DNA of 64,000 nt from Rodentibacter caecimuris (GCF_024622045.1 NZ_JANKBP010000014.1), one strand, 5' to 3'. Shown: positions 9,101 to 18,005, numbered from the stretch's first letter. Program-made: numbers and translations. Notes: generated from the letters alone by a model not told the origin.

Positions 9101-12100
9101 ACGTCAATATCTCTAGATAAGCCAAACGCAATCGTTTTGCCTGTTTGGTTAACCACTAAGTTTTTACCCGCAACAAAATCAAGCGTATCACCCGCTTTTA
9201 CCGTCGTTGTGCCGTTAGTCGCTTCAATTTGCTCATCTTTGTTCGTTGCATTCACTGTGTAGAATACGTTATTCACTAAGTTAGTGATTGTGGTTGCATT
9301 TAACGTATCACCACCTTTCGTTGCATCCGGTAATTCTGCTTTACCTGTTGTGGTATTTGCAACTGCGTTGGTCGTATTCACATCGTAAGTCACATTAAAG
9401 ACATCCGGATTACCTCTTTCACCTTTAGTTACTGTGACATTTGCTTTTGTGCCATTACCATCAACATAGTTAAGCGTATCGCCCGGGTTCACTAATGCAT
9501 CTGGGACATCTTGACCGTCTTTATCTTTTGCGTTTGTTTTCCAACCGCTATCGTTGATTGCACTTGCAACATCTTCTACTTTTGCAATAGTACCGTTAGT
9601 AGTATTGGATGCAACTTTACCAGTGATGCTGTTTGCGCTGATATCACCCGTTTTCACACTCACTGTGCCGTTGTTAGCTTCTGTAGTTGTGTTATCGCCG
9701 TTAATGATATTGCTTACATTCGCTTTTAATCGACCGTTCTCATCTAATACGATAGTTGCGTTATCGTATTTTGCTGTTACGGTAATCTTGCGAACATCGC
9801 CGCCATTCCAACCGATTACAGTAATCGCATCGCCACCTACAAAGTCAACTTCATTTGCATTTTTCACGGTGTTGGTGTAGTTGTTGTCAGACGCTTTCAC
9901 CACCCAACCTAAATTGGTTAAGTCACGTACTGTTGCCGCTGAATTGAGAGTATTATCCGGTAAGTTAGTGAGACCCACTAACTTGTCGTTACCTTCCGTT
10001 CCCGCTAGAGTAATGTTGAATACTACATCTTTCTTATCACCTGTATTGGTTGGTACATCACCCACATTCAATACTGACCCCACACCGGTAATTTGAGTCG
10101 GTTTGCCCGCCGTCGTGATATTCAACGCATTTTCAGGCGCAGTCGCATTCGGATTCACATTTGCCGGCGTTGCTTTCTCCGAATTGAAATCTACTTTCGG
10201 TGCATTAGAGTCAGAAACATTACCTACCGTCAACGTTGTAGCATTTGCTTGGTTCACTGTGATGTTTTCACTTAAACCGTAAGTGATATTATGACCATCT
10301 TGGTTAATCTCTAGGTTTTTACCCGCTTTATAGGTAACTGTATCACCTGCTTTCACTGGTTTAGTATTGTGCCCGCCGCTTGTGACTTGATCATTATTTT
10401 TCACTGTTGTCACGTTAAATGACGCATTGTTCACCAAGTTCGCTACTTCACTTGCGTTTAATAACAAGTTAGGTTTCTCAACTTTCACCGTACCATTGTC
10501 ATTTACCGAACCAGTTGTGGTGTTCACTTTCACACCTTCCGGTGTTACCGCAATTGTCTCATCCGCCGGTTTGATGTCGTAGCTTACGTTTACCGTATCT
10601 TTGCCATCTTGACCTTGCATCACAGTTACATTCGCTTTCGTACCATTACCGTTTACGTAGTTTACTTGGTCACCCGGATTGATGAGTTGGTCTGTAGGGT
10701 TGTTAACTTCATTTCCGTCTTTATCAAATACTTTTGTTGGGGTAGTTTTCCAACCGCTGCCATTGATTGCGCCAGCAACATCTTCTACTTTCGCAATTGT
10801 ACCGTTAGCAGTATTGGACTCAGCTTTACCTGTGGTGGTGTTTGCTGTGACATCACCGGTTTTCACACTTACTGTGCCGTTGTTGGCTTCTGTCGTTGTG
10901 TTATCGCCGTTAATGACATTGCTTAGATTCGCTTTTAAGTTACCGTTCTCATCTAATACGATGGTTGCGTTATCGTATTTCACGTTAAACGTGATATTCG
11001 ACGTTTTACCATCTGTACCAATCACAACATCTGTCGCCGTACCGTTAGCAAAATTCACTGTATCATACGCTGCAACGAAGTCTTTCGCTTCACCATTACC
11101 TTGTAGGTTCCAGCCTGCGTTTAAAACATCTTTTACTGTTGCTGCTTCGTTACCTTTGTTAGTAATATCAGTTGGTGCAGTTTGTTCATTTTTATTGTCA
11201 CTACTTGGGTTAGCTACTTTACTTGTATCCGGTAAATGGCTGGTTAAGTTCGATAATGTACCGTTTGTTAACACAGTATCACCCACAGTGACATTACCCG
11301 CTGTGATATTACCTACGTCAATATCTCTAGATAAGCCAAACGCAATCGTTTTGCTTGTTTGGTTAACCACTAAGTTTTTACCCGCAACAAAATCAAGCGT
11401 ATCACCCGCTTTTACCGTCGTTGTGCCGTTAGTCGCTTCAATTTGCTCATCTTTGTTCGTTGCATTCACTGTGTGGAATACGTTATTCACTAAGTTAGTG
11501 ATTGTGGTTGCATTTAACGTATCACCACCTTTCGTTGCATCCGGTAATTCCGCTTTACCTGTTGTGGTATTTGCAACTGCGTTGGTCGTATTCACATCGT
11601 AAGTCACATTAAAGACATCCGGATTACCGTTTTCACCCTTAGTTACTGTGACATTTGCTTTTGTGCCATTACCATCGATATAGTTAATCGTATCGCCCGG
11701 GTTCACTAATACATCTGTTACATCGTTACCATTTGAATCTTTCGCGTTCGTTTTCCAACCGCTGTGGTTGATTGCATTAGCAACATCTTCTACTTTCGCA
11801 ATTGTACCGTTAGCAGTATTGGACTCAGCTTTACCTGTGGTGGTGTTTGCTGTGACATCACCGGTTTTCACACTTACTGTGCCGTTGTTGGCTTCTGTCG
11901 TTGTGTTATCGCCGTTAATGACATTGCTTAGATTCGCTTTTAAGTTACCGTTCTCATCTAATACGATGGTTGCGTTATCGTATTTCACGTTAAACGTGAT
12001 ATTCGACGTTTTACCATCTGTACCAATCACAATATCTGTCGCCGTACCGTTAGCAAAATTCACTGTATCATACGCTGCAACGAAGTCTTTCGCTTCACCA

Positions 12101-14088
12101 TTACCTTGTAGGTTCCAGCCTGCGTTTAAAACATCTTTTACTGTTGCTGCTTCGTTACCTTTGTTAGTAATATCAGTTGGTGCAGTTTGTTCATTTTTAT
12201 TGTCACTACTTGGGTTAGCTACTTTACTTGTATCCGGTAAATGGCTGGTTAAGTTAGATAATGTATTTGAATCCAATGAACTAATTGTAATTGAACCATC
12301 GCTGTTAGTCGTAAGGTTAATATTATTACCGGCTGTATAAACCGGGCTTGAAATATTTACTAACGTTTTATTATCAGCTGTCTTGCTCACATTAACTGTG
12401 GTTGCACCACTACCTATAAAATCAACACGATCCCCAAAGCGAACATTATTTACACCATTGCCCGAGTGATCTGTTTGATCACCTATCGTCCAGCTCCCTG
12501 TTGCCAAAACGTGATATAACTGGCTACCGTTAATAGCATCAGTTGAATTTTCAGTAATACGACCCGCAGCAACATTTTGAACTTGTCGTTCTCCCCCATT
12601 CTTACCCACAGAGACGACATAGTTAGTATCATTATTCACACCTGCAAAGCCACTGTAATTTATCCCATTTACACTGGCACTATTTGTTGGTGTCGCTGCG
12701 GACGTTATTGCATCAGCACCAAGTGCTACAGAGTCAGCCAAGGTAGCATTTGCACGAGCCCCTAGAGCTGTAGCATTTGCTGCTCCTGATATAGTAGCTC
12801 CCACACCAAGAGCGGTTCCGTCTTTACTGTTTTCTACTTTCGAATTACGACCACCAGAAAATCCACCTTCACTATTTAGAACGTTTGCACCAGGTCCAAC
12901 CGCTGTCGCTGAAACGGAGCCATTAACTACAGCAAATGTACCTAAAGCCACACCGGATCGACTGCTATCTACCTTAGCATTACGTCCTAAAGCTGTTGCC
13001 TGTTGTGAACCTAAAATATTCGTATATGGACCAACTGTGACACCGAATTCGCTATTATCTACATTAGCATTACGTCCCACTGCAACAGAATTGTTACTAA
13101 CATTTGCTTTTGCATATGTACCAACGACCGTAGAAGCAACACTATCTAAAGCTTTGGCATTACGTCCCACTGCAATCGCCTGTTCTGAGCGATTTATTTC
13201 AGACCAAGGACCTACATTAGTAGCAAGTTGAGAATTATCAACTTTCCCATGAGGACCAATATTTATTGCACCATAACTCTGATTAGTAATCGTATTTGTA
13301 CCAACACTTGAACTATAACCACTATTTGTTACATTTACACCATAAGATCCTATGGCACTTGCATAATCACTGTTAGTTACATTACCGCGATTCCCCACCA
13401 AAATACCACGAGCACTCGCATTTACATTACTACGCGAACCGACCTGAACACCTTGCTCTGATTTCGTCACATTAGATTGAGAACCAATAACATAACCTTC
13501 TAAACTTGCATTATCAACTTTTGAGAAACGCCCTAATGCAACAGATTGCATTGAGCCAGCTTCTGAACTTTGACCTATCGAGATACTATAACGCCCAGTT
13601 GGTCTCGCAACCCACTCGCCACTATACTCAAGTCTGGTTACCTCTGTGTTATAGCTTTTTGATAACGATCCTCCTATAGGGACATAGTCTAATAATGCAC
13701 CGGTTTTACTATCGTAAATATAGAGCGGCTTAGTTGCATTAGTTACATTAACCTCTTTATCCTTACCCTCACCAATGAACTTTACTTGCCCTGGTGCAAT
13801 CCCTATTGAATATTCCCCCATCGGGTTACCAAATGGATCGGTTTGCACCACGATTTCCGGTGCTTTTGTGCCTGCTGAGTTAGACCCCCATATCACAGCA
13901 TCACCAGATATTGCAGCCTGAGCCGTACTCCCTAATAACGTTGCACCTGCTGTTGTCAAAGAAATAGCTAAAAGGGAAATTTTTTTTCCGGAAGAGGATT
14001 TTGATTTTCCCTTAGCCTTGCTTAATTCAGACACTGCTACCCAAGATTGCGTAGCGTGATTCCAAATGACTCGGAAAATTTTATTCAT
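6103..14088 (-). CDS. Giant trimeric autotransporter adhesin (YadA/Hia-like)
   Basis: A 2,661-residue surface adhesin. The start MNKIFRVIWNHATQSWVAVS is an extended signal peptide region, followed by a hydrophobic core ending in AQA (about residue 59). Residues about 170-460 form a YadA-type head of 14-residue repeats (GRNAKVDNS.., AIAVG, TALG). A neck motif (VAAGRITENSTDAINGSQ) follows. The long stalk consists of repeated modules: AGKNL..., NASEVANLVNN, GGDTLNATTITNLV, VNPGDT.NYV.GNGTKANV. A second neck (SSDAVNGSQLYRL) lies in mid-protein. The C-terminus has a neck (STDAVNVGQL) and a YadA anchor ending in GSVGVGYQW. Asparagine and threonine are extremely abundant, and N-X-S/T sequons are dense. 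It is flanked by a terminator and a divergent regulator gene. EmaA, Hia and Knh-type adhesins are the closest concepts; the exact orthologue and ligand are unknown. Confidence 0.95.
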   Translation of the reverse strand: MNKIFRVIWNHATQSWVAVSELSKAKGKSKSSSGKKISLLAISLTTAGATLLGSTAQAAISGDAVIWGSNSAGTKAPEIVVQTDPFGNPMGEYSIGIAPGQVKFIGEGKDKEVNVTNATKPLYIYDSKTGALLDYVPIGGSLSKSYNTEVTRLEYSGEWVARPTGRYSISIGQSSEAGSMQSVALGRFSKVDNASLEGYVIGSQSNVTKSEQGVQVGSRSNVNASARGILVGNRGNVTNSDYASAIGSYGVNVTNSGYSSSVGTNTITNQSYGAINIGPHGKVDNSQLATNVGPWSEINRSEQAIAVGRNAKALDSVASTVVGTYAKANVSNNSVAVGRNANVDNSEFGVTVGPYTNILGSQQATALGRNAKVDSSRSGVALGTFAVVNGSVSATAVGPGANVLNSEGGFSGGRNSKVENSKDGTALGVGATISGAANATALGARANATLADSVALGADAITSAATPTNSASVNGINYSGFAGVNNDTNYVVSVGKNGGERQVQNVAAGRITENSTDAINGSQLYHVLATGSWTIGDQTDHSGNGVNNVRFGDRVDFIGSGATTVNVSKTADNKTLVNISSPVYTAGNNINLTTNSDGSITISSLDSNTLSNLTSHLPDTSKVANPSSDNKNEQTAPTDITNKGNEAATVKDVLNAGWNLQGNGEAKDFVAAYDTVNFANGTATDIVIGTDGKTSNITFNVKYDNATIVLDENGNLKANLSNVINGDNTTTEANNGTVSVKTGDVTANTTTGKAESNTANGTIAKVEDVANAINHSGWKTNAKDSNGNDVTDVLVNPGDTINYIDGNGTKANVTVTKGENGNPDVFNVTYDVNTTNAVANTTTGKAELPDATKGGDTLNATTITNLVNNVFHTVNATNKDEQIEATNGTTTVKAGDTLDFVAGKNLVVNQTSKTIAFGLSRDIDVGNITAGNVTVGDTVLTNGTLSNLTSHLPDTSKVANPSSDNKNEQTAPTDITNKGNEAATVKDVLNAGWNLQGNGEAKDFVAAYDTVNFANGTATDVVIGTDGKTSNITFNVKYDNATIVLDENGNLKANLSNVINGDNTTTEANNGTVSVKTGDVTANTTTGKAESNTANGTIAKVEDVAGAINGSGWKTTPTKVFDKDGNEVNNPTDQLINPGDQVNYVNGNGTKANVTVMQGQDGKDTVNVSYDIKPADETIAVTPEGVKVNTTTGSVNDNGTVKVEKPNLLLNASEVANLVNNASFNVTTVKNNDQVTSGGHNTKPVKAGDTVTYKAGKNLEINQDGHNITYGLSENITVNQANATTLTVGNVSDSNAPKVDFNSEKATPANVNPNATAPENALNITTAGKPTQITGVGSVLNVGDVPTNTGDKKDVVFNITLAGTEGNDKLVGLTNLPDNTLNSAATVRDLTNLGWVVKASDNNYTNTVKNANEVDFVGGDAITVIGWNGGDVRKITVTAKYDNATIVLDENGRLKANVSNIINGDNTTTEANNGTVSVKTGDISANSITGKVASNTTNGTIAKVEDVASAINDSGWKTNAKDKDGQDVPDALVNPGDTLNYVDGNGTKANVTVTKGERGNPDVFNVTYDVNTTNAVANTTTGKAELPDATKGGDTLNATTITNLVNNVFYTVNATNKDEQIEATNGTTTVKAGDTLDFVAGKNLVVNQTGKTIAFGLSRDIDVGNITVGNTTITNGTISGLNPNLPNTNNNDEYKVGDEITKSQTLPSTLNITNAATVGDILNSGWNLQNNGQARDFVKPYDSVNFVNGTATTALVETNENGTVSNVTYNVNVDDNTIKVVDGKLVANATNIVNQVTGNSTVTDGRANATTVEAGNPVDNSNKIATVGDIVDTINNVHWNAAAGNITGTNGEFSSTGSQPIKAGDTVTYNAGKNIKIEQNNATFNISTTDNVTFTHTNTTTLTVGNVSDSNHSTNITSGPDGLDVNGDKITGVANGTISKDSSDAVNGSQLYRLGDSITNIFGGNTTFNTTTGKVEGFERTLNTTGLAPSENYTVPATPATNITAAFEQLNDYVNAGWKLGNASGAVVEHISPDEQVNFVDSNTITSTVVANDKGGANISFNVNATAVANNAAGNVSANNTTGKAEFDNHNNTKPLATVEDVANTVNNTGWFMNTTAGEKALVNPGDTVNYVNGNGTKANVTVTKGENGQPDTFNVTYDIKSADNTIAVTPEGVKVNTTTGSVNDNGTVKVAQPDLLLNASEVANLVNNASFNATIGRDDTDFVDQVGKDNYKVKAGDTITFNAGKNLRVKQENGTFTYALDNNITVNHANATTLTVGNVSNPTAPKVDFNADKATPATNNAEQPENALNITTDGKPTQITGVGSTLNTTNVVTNPDGNASTPVENKTLVDLTNATTPDSAATVRDLQNMGWVVETSGNGYIDTVKNANHVKFSGDGAVTVTGSTDANGTRNITVRVDATQMANNAAGNVYANTTTGKAEFNNANGSKPLATVEDVASAINGSGWELNSASVGGEVIGDTAPTRVNPGSKVNINAGKNVVITRSGKDITIATSAKPVFENVQVGGDKGPIIGGDANGDVKVSKADGSPTKVTNVAAGTASTDAVNVGQLKGTVGNINNRMNKMNKDLRGGIAGANAAAGLPQVYIPGKSMVAASAGTFKGQNAVAVGYSRASDNGKLILKLQGNANTRGDLGGSVGVGYQW
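7450..7593. repeat. Adhesin stalk repeat R3, copy 1
   Basis: Highly similar to 10414-10557 (offset 2,964 bp). It encodes the NASEVANLVNNASFN and VKVNTTTGSVNDNG module of the stalk. The copies differ at scattered bases, so this is an older duplication than R1. Confidence 0.75.
9091..9498. repeat. Adhesin stalk repeat R2, copy 1
   Basis: About 408 bp nearly identical to 11305-11712 (offset 2,214 bp). It covers the modules from VNPGDT.NYVDGNGTKANV through GGDTLNATTITNLV to GLSRDIDVGN. Confidence 0.85.
10414..10557. repeat. Adhesin stalk repeat R3, copy 2
   Basis: Partner of 7450-7593; see that entry. A preceding module (AGKNLEINQDG) also has a diverged counterpart before copy 1. Confidence 0.75.
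10776..11260. repeat. Adhesin stalk repeat R1, copy 1
   Basis: About 485 bp almost identical to 11781-12265 (offset exactly 1,005 bp, or 335 codons). Only rare differences are seen, such as CAACATCTG versus CAATATCTG. It encodes LPDTSKVANPSS...TVKDVLNAGWNLQGNGEAK and the following module. Such recent in-frame duplication can expand or contract by recombination. Confidence 0.9.
11305..11712. repeat. Adhesin stalk repeat R2, copy 2
   Basis: Partner of 9091-9498. R2 copy 2 sits between the two R1 copies, so the stalk is a mosaic of nested duplications. Confidence 0.85.
11781..12265. repeat. Adhesin stalk repeat R1, copy 2
   Basis: Partner of 10776-11260; see that entry. Confidence 0.9.
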
Positions 14089-14631
14089 AAATGTTCACCT
14101 ATTTTAATTTAATATTGTAATTTTTCTTTACTTTGGAAAGTAATTTATATGTGACTTTCTCACGTTGTGGCGTATTATCGTAAGGAATTCCGACTTTGGG
14201 TGTTGTCGTAAAGGCAGCATCTGACACTGACTTAAAGTTAATGATATTTTTCACTCAACTTTCCATTGTATAGTAATTCGGTTGATTTTTAGAGGCTCTC
14301 ACTAAAGACTCTCAAGAAACTTGGGAACACCATATCTGTTCACGACCTCCTTAGATAAGCTACCACACATTTTTTCATGCTGTTACTTGCTTTGTCAGTC
14401 TTAAGCTAAACTCACAAATGCAGTGAGAATAAAAATCATTGGTGCAAGAAAATACACCCGTTGAAGGTATTACTCCTAAAAGTGTCAATAAAATGTGTTT
14501 TTCATCAGGCACTCCTTTTGATTTTGGCACCAATAACAAATATAATACAAAACAGGATTGACATAATGTAGCCACTACAATAGCTATTGCCTACACTGTC
14601 AGTGGGTATTTCTTCAACGCAAATAAAGAAA
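14089..14631. other. Intergenic region between adhesin and XRE regulator
   Basis: About 540 bp with no convincing gene. It should hold both divergent promoters. A perfect inverted repeat TTACTTT-GG-AAAGTAA lies at 14128-14143, 40 bp before the adhesin start. TTGACA at 14558-14563 is a good -35 box toward the regulator, but its -10 (TAGCTA, 14581-14586) is poor. Palindromes TGTAGccaCTACA (14567-14579) and AATAGCTATT (14579-14588) sit around it and could be operator sites. A minus-strand frame at 14375-14575 has no recognisable product. Confidence 0.5.
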
Positions 14632-15027
14632 ATGAGTGTAAACGAAAAGATTCGGAAAATCCGAGAAGCAAGGGGATGGTCTCAAGAGCAAATGGCGGAA
14701 AAACTGAATATGTCGCTAAATGGTTATGCGAAAATTGAGCGTGGAGAGAGTAAAATCTATTTGTATAAGCTTGAACAAATCGCCCATGTGTTTGATATCG
14801 ATGTAGTAGAGCTGATGCAGTCTGATGGTAAAAATATTTGTTTTCAGATAAACGAAAATTCATATTTGAGTACGAATTATTACGGTGATAATGAAGCTTT
14901 AATGATTGAGAATGAGAGGCTAAAGTTATCGTTATCGTACAATCAACAGCTATTAGAGCAGAAGGATAATGAGATCCAACTTCTTAAAGAGATGGTTTCT
15001 CTATTAAAACAAGATAAACAATCATAA
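14632..15027 (+). CDS. XRE-family HTH transcriptional regulator
   Basis: A 131-residue protein. Residues about 3-60 form a Cro/C1-type helix-turn-helix (KIRKIREARGWSQEQMAEKL, then GYAKIERGESKIYLYKLEQI). The region after about residue 95 is a predicted coiled coil (LIENERLKL..LLEQKDNEIQLLKEMVSLL) likely used for oligomerisation. A TTG at 14587 would add 15 residues, but the ATG at 14632 begins right at the domain. It is transcribed away from the adhesin gene, sharing the upstream region, so control of the adhesin and of itself is a reasonable inference. No phage genes are nearby. Confidence 0.85.
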   Translation: MSVNEKIRKIREARGWSQEQMAEKLNMSLNGYAKIERGESKIYLYKLEQIAHVFDIDVVELMQSDGKNICFQINENSYLSTNYYGDNEALMIENERLKLSLSYNQQLLEQKDNEIQLLKEMVSLLKQDKQS

Positions 15028-15602
15028 TTTGATCTTCTACAGATAAATTGATTAAAGCAGTCTTTAAGAGTGTTATTAGAATAAAATATGAGTGTTTTCT
15101 TTATTTTGTTTAGATTGAATTTGATGTTCATATTCTAAATGGAAAGCACTCACTGTTGTTATAACTTGTCATCTCTAGTTTGTCTTCTGCCTATCATTCC
15201 TACTCGGGCCGTTTTAAATGCCGCTTCGATGTATCAGATATTCCCCTTTTCTTAATCTTGTAATGCAGATTTTTCTTTTTATTCAATTATTCCTTGATTA
15301 TATAGTTTACGAAAACGATAGAACTTCCTTAAACAGCTCTAATATTTTCGAAATAAGGTAGGTTTCGACATACATAATAAAATTTTCTACTAAATAGTTA
15401 ATTCAATGGAGATTGTAGCGTTTCCAAGTTATTAGACCTTTGTGCAACTACTACATAATAACGTGGAAGTGTCAAAATACGATAAAAAATGACCGCACTC
15501 TTATTTTGATATAGACATTCCCAATTATACTAATTTATAGCTTTATTTACGAAATTTCGGCAGAATGTAGCAAATTTTTATATTCGGAAAAAGGATGAAA
15601 CG
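15028..15602. other. Intergenic region before gor
   Basis: 575 bp without a supported gene. It contains a solo end of the inverted-repeat element at 15440-15456 (TTGTGCAACTACTACAT) and a partial match (ATGTAGCAAA) near 15566. The last bases carry the gor ribosome site (AAAAAGGATG). Otherwise the stretch is AT-rich and featureless, possibly decayed sequence. Confidence 0.5.
15440..15456. repeat. Solo end of the inverted-repeat element
   Basis: TTGTGCAACTACTACAT matches the right terminal repeat of element copy A (886-902) with two differences. Confidence 0.4.
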
Positions 15603-16976
15603 ATGACTAAACATTATGACTATATTGCTATTGGTGGTGGCAGTGGCGGTATTGCTTCAATTAATCGTGCGGCGAGCTATGGTAAAAAATGTGCGATTAT
15701 TGAAGCAAAATATTTAGGCGGAACCTGTGTAAATGTAGGCTGCGTGCCGAAGAAAGTGATGTTTTATGGCGCACAGATCGCAGAAGCCATTAACCATTAT
15801 GCACCGGATTATGGTTTTGATGTGAATGTGAAAAAATTTGATTTCGAGAAACTTATTGAAAGCCGCCAAGCCTATATCGGTCGTATTCACACTTCTTACA
15901 ATAATGTGTTAGCTAAAAATAACGTTGATGTGATTAACGGATTCGGTAAGTTTGTTGATGCGCATACCATTGAAGTAACCCTTGCAGATGGTTCAACCGA
16001 GCGTGTAACGGCGGATCATATCTTAATTGCAACAGGGGGCAGACCGTTCCGCCCTCATTCGGTAAAAGGGCAAGAATATGGTATTGATTCGGACGGTTTC
16101 TTTGCATTAAAGGCATTACCGAAACGCGTGGCAATTATTGGGGCTGGCTATATTGCCGTGGAGATTGCCGGAGTATTGAATAGTCTTGGCTCGGAAACTC
16201 ATTTGGTGGTACGTCGTCATGCCCCAATGCGTAATCAAGATCCGTTAATTGTAGAAACCTTACTTGAGGTGTTGGAACAGGATGGTATCGCGTTGCATAA
16301 ACATACAACGGTTCAGGAAATCATTAAAAATGCAGATGATTCTCTCACGGTAAAATTTGATCATGAACGGAGCCTAACGGTAGATTGTGTTATTTGGGCG
16401 GCAGGTCGTGAACCGGCAACGGATAAAATCGGTTTAGAGCATGCCGGTGTAGAAACGAACGAACGTGGTTATGTTAAAGTCGATAAATATCAAAATACCA
16501 ATGTGAAAGGCATTTATGCGGTAGGCGATATCATTGAGGGCGGCATTGAATTAACGCCGGTGGCGGTGGCGGCAGGTCGCCGTTTATCCGAGCGTTTATT
16601 CAATAACAAACCTAACGAGCACTTGGATTATAATCTTGTGCCGACCGTGGTATTTAGTCATCCGCCGATTGGCACGATTGGCTTAACCGAACCGCAAGCC
16701 ATTGAACAATATGGCGAAGGAAATGTAAAAGTATATAAATCTTCCTTTACGGCGATGTACACTGCGGTTACTCAGCATCGCCAACCTTGTCGAATGAAAT
16801 TAGTCTGCGTGGGCAAAGATGAAAAAATAGTTGGCTTGCACGGAATCGGCTATGGTGTGGATGAAATGATTCAAGGTTTTGCGGTCGCAATCAAAATGGG
16901 TGCAACAAAAGCAGATTTTGATAATACGGTGGCGATTCATCCGACCGGTTCGGAAGAATTTGTTACAATGCGTTAA
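15603..16976 (+). CDS. gor: Glutathione-disulfide reductase
   Basis: Cytoplasmic flavoenzyme that reduces glutathione disulfide with NADPH. At 457 residues it has normal length. The FAD motif IGGGSGGIAS is at residues about 8-17, the redox-active CVNVGC at about 42-47, the NADPH-binding GAGYIAVEIAGV near 180 with the arginine-bearing VRRHAPMR that selects NADPH, and the C-terminal active-site HPTGSEEFVTMR. The start has an AAAGGATG ribosome site. It stands alone, bounded by an AT-rich gap and an uptake-signal terminator. Confidence 0.97.
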   Translation: MTKHYDYIAIGGGSGGIASINRAASYGKKCAIIEAKYLGGTCVNVGCVPKKVMFYGAQIAEAINHYAPDYGFDVNVKKFDFEKLIESRQAYIGRIHTSYNNVLAKNNVDVINGFGKFVDAHTIEVTLADGSTERVTADHILIATGGRPFRPHSVKGQEYGIDSDGFFALKALPKRVAIIGAGYIAVEIAGVLNSLGSETHLVVRRHAPMRNQDPLIVETLLEVLEQDGIALHKHTTVQEIIKNADDSLTVKFDHERSLTVDCVIWAAGREPATDKIGLEHAGVETNERGYVKVDKYQNTNVKGIYAVGDIIEGGIELTPVAVAAGRRLSERLFNNKPNEHLDYNLVPTVVFSHPPIGTIGLTEPQAIEQYGEGNVKVYKSSFTAMYTAVTQHRQPCRMKLVCVGKDEKIVGLHGIGYGVDEMIQGFAVAIKMGATKADFDNTVAIHPTGSEEFVTMR

Positions 16977-16994
16977 TTTTTTCGAGAATAATAA

Positions 16995-17026
16995 AAAAGT
17001 GCGGTTAATTTTAACCGCACTTTTGT
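16995..17026. terminator. Bidirectional uptake-signal terminator (gor / yafJ-like)
   Basis: AAGTGCGGT (16997-17005) and ACCGCACTT (17014-17022) with A and T runs on both sides lie between two convergent genes. Confidence 0.85.
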
Positions 17027-17066
17027 TTGTTGATGAATGAAACCTATTGGTGTAAATCCAACGGAA

Positions 17067-17876
17067 TCATAGTGTGCCGTCATCTACCGCTTCTTTCTCT
17101 ACGCCGATAATTTCTGCCACTTTATCCCCATCTTTGAACAAGACGAAACCGCCGTTTTCCATTTTTGTCCAAGATTCATCCTTTGTGAGCGGGAAGGTGG
17201 TGATAATAGTGACTTTATCACCGGCTTTGGCATAATCGTTAAAATCAATAACACCATCATCATCAATACGACAGGCTTTACCGAAAGGTGCTTTTCGCGT
17301 GAGGTAATGCAAATTGGTTGCGCAGTGGGCGAGCATCCATTCACCGTTAGAGAGGATAAAATTGAATGTGCCGTGTGTTGCCAGTTTTTTGGTAATATCT
17401 TGAATCGCCTCAAAAATTTGCATATCCGTCGGTTTTTTACGAAAGCGATTTTTTAAATATTCAGCCATGTAACAAAACGCGGCTTCAGAATCGGTTGAAC
17501 CTATCGGTTGGCAGAAACTCTCGGACATATCCGGTAGATCTTTTAAATTACCATTATGGGCAAACACCCAATTTTCCCCCCAAATTTCGCGAATAAAAGG
17601 ATGGGTATTTTCAATATTTATCTCGCCCTGTGTGGCTTTACGAATGTGTGCAATCACATTGAGTGATTTTATTTGATATTGTTTTACACAATCGGCGATT
17701 GGGGAATGGGAGGCGGGACGATTATCTCGAAAAATCCGTACTCCTCGCCCTTCAAAAAAAGCGATACCGAAACCGTCGGAATGACATCCTGTTAAGCCTG
17801 CACGACGACGAAAACCTTCAAAAGAAAACACGATATCTGTTGGCGTGTTACAGTTCATGCCAAGTAATTGACACAT
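17067..17876 (-). CDS. Class II glutamine amidotransferase (YafJ-like)
   Basis: A 269-residue protein with an N-terminal nucleophile fold: after Met removal Cys2 (MCQLLGMNC) would be the glutaminase nucleophile. Family blocks include GCHSDGFGIAFFEG (about 31-44), AHIRKATQG (about 76), FAHNGNL (about 106) and GSTDSEAAF (about 126). It resembles E. coli YafJ, whose acceptor substrate is not established. The ribosome site is weak. It converges with gor and appears to be a single-gene unit. Related amidotransferases of purine or amino-sugar synthesis carry an added C-terminal domain missing here. Confidence 0.88.
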   Translation of the reverse strand: MCQLLGMNCNTPTDIVFSFEGFRRRAGLTGCHSDGFGIAFFEGRGVRIFRDNRPASHSPIADCVKQYQIKSLNVIAHIRKATQGEINIENTHPFIREIWGENWVFAHNGNLKDLPDMSESFCQPIGSTDSEAAFCYMAEYLKNRFRKKPTDMQIFEAIQDITKKLATHGTFNFILSNGEWMLAHCATNLHYLTRKAPFGKACRIDDDGVIDFNDYAKAGDKVTIITTFPLTKDESWTKMENGGFVLFKDGDKVAEIIGVEKEAVDDGTL

Positions 17877-18005
17877 AAAACCCTTCTAAAAATGACTAAA
17901 TGAATAACCCTATAAGAGGTGTAGATTTAACACCATTATAGGGTTGATTTCAAGAGAGATAAGCGGGGATTTTTAGACAAAAAAATTACATAAAATAGCG
18001 TAAAG

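Noticed and set aside
10679..11602. Long plus-strand open frame (307 codons) opposite the adhesin, with similar frames at 11768-12340 and elsewhere
   Set aside because: They mirror the repeated, biased codons of the adhesin stalk on the other strand, recur with each repeat, and have no ribosome site or domain.
14375..14575. Minus-strand 66-codon frame upstream of the adhesin
   Set aside because: No recognisable family; composition and position suggest spacer sequence. A short frame with AAGGAG before ATG inside it stops after six codons.
14587..14631. TTG start extending the XRE regulator by 15 residues
   Set aside because: No ribosome site for it and the added residues are outside the HTH domain; ATG at 14632 is at the family-like start.
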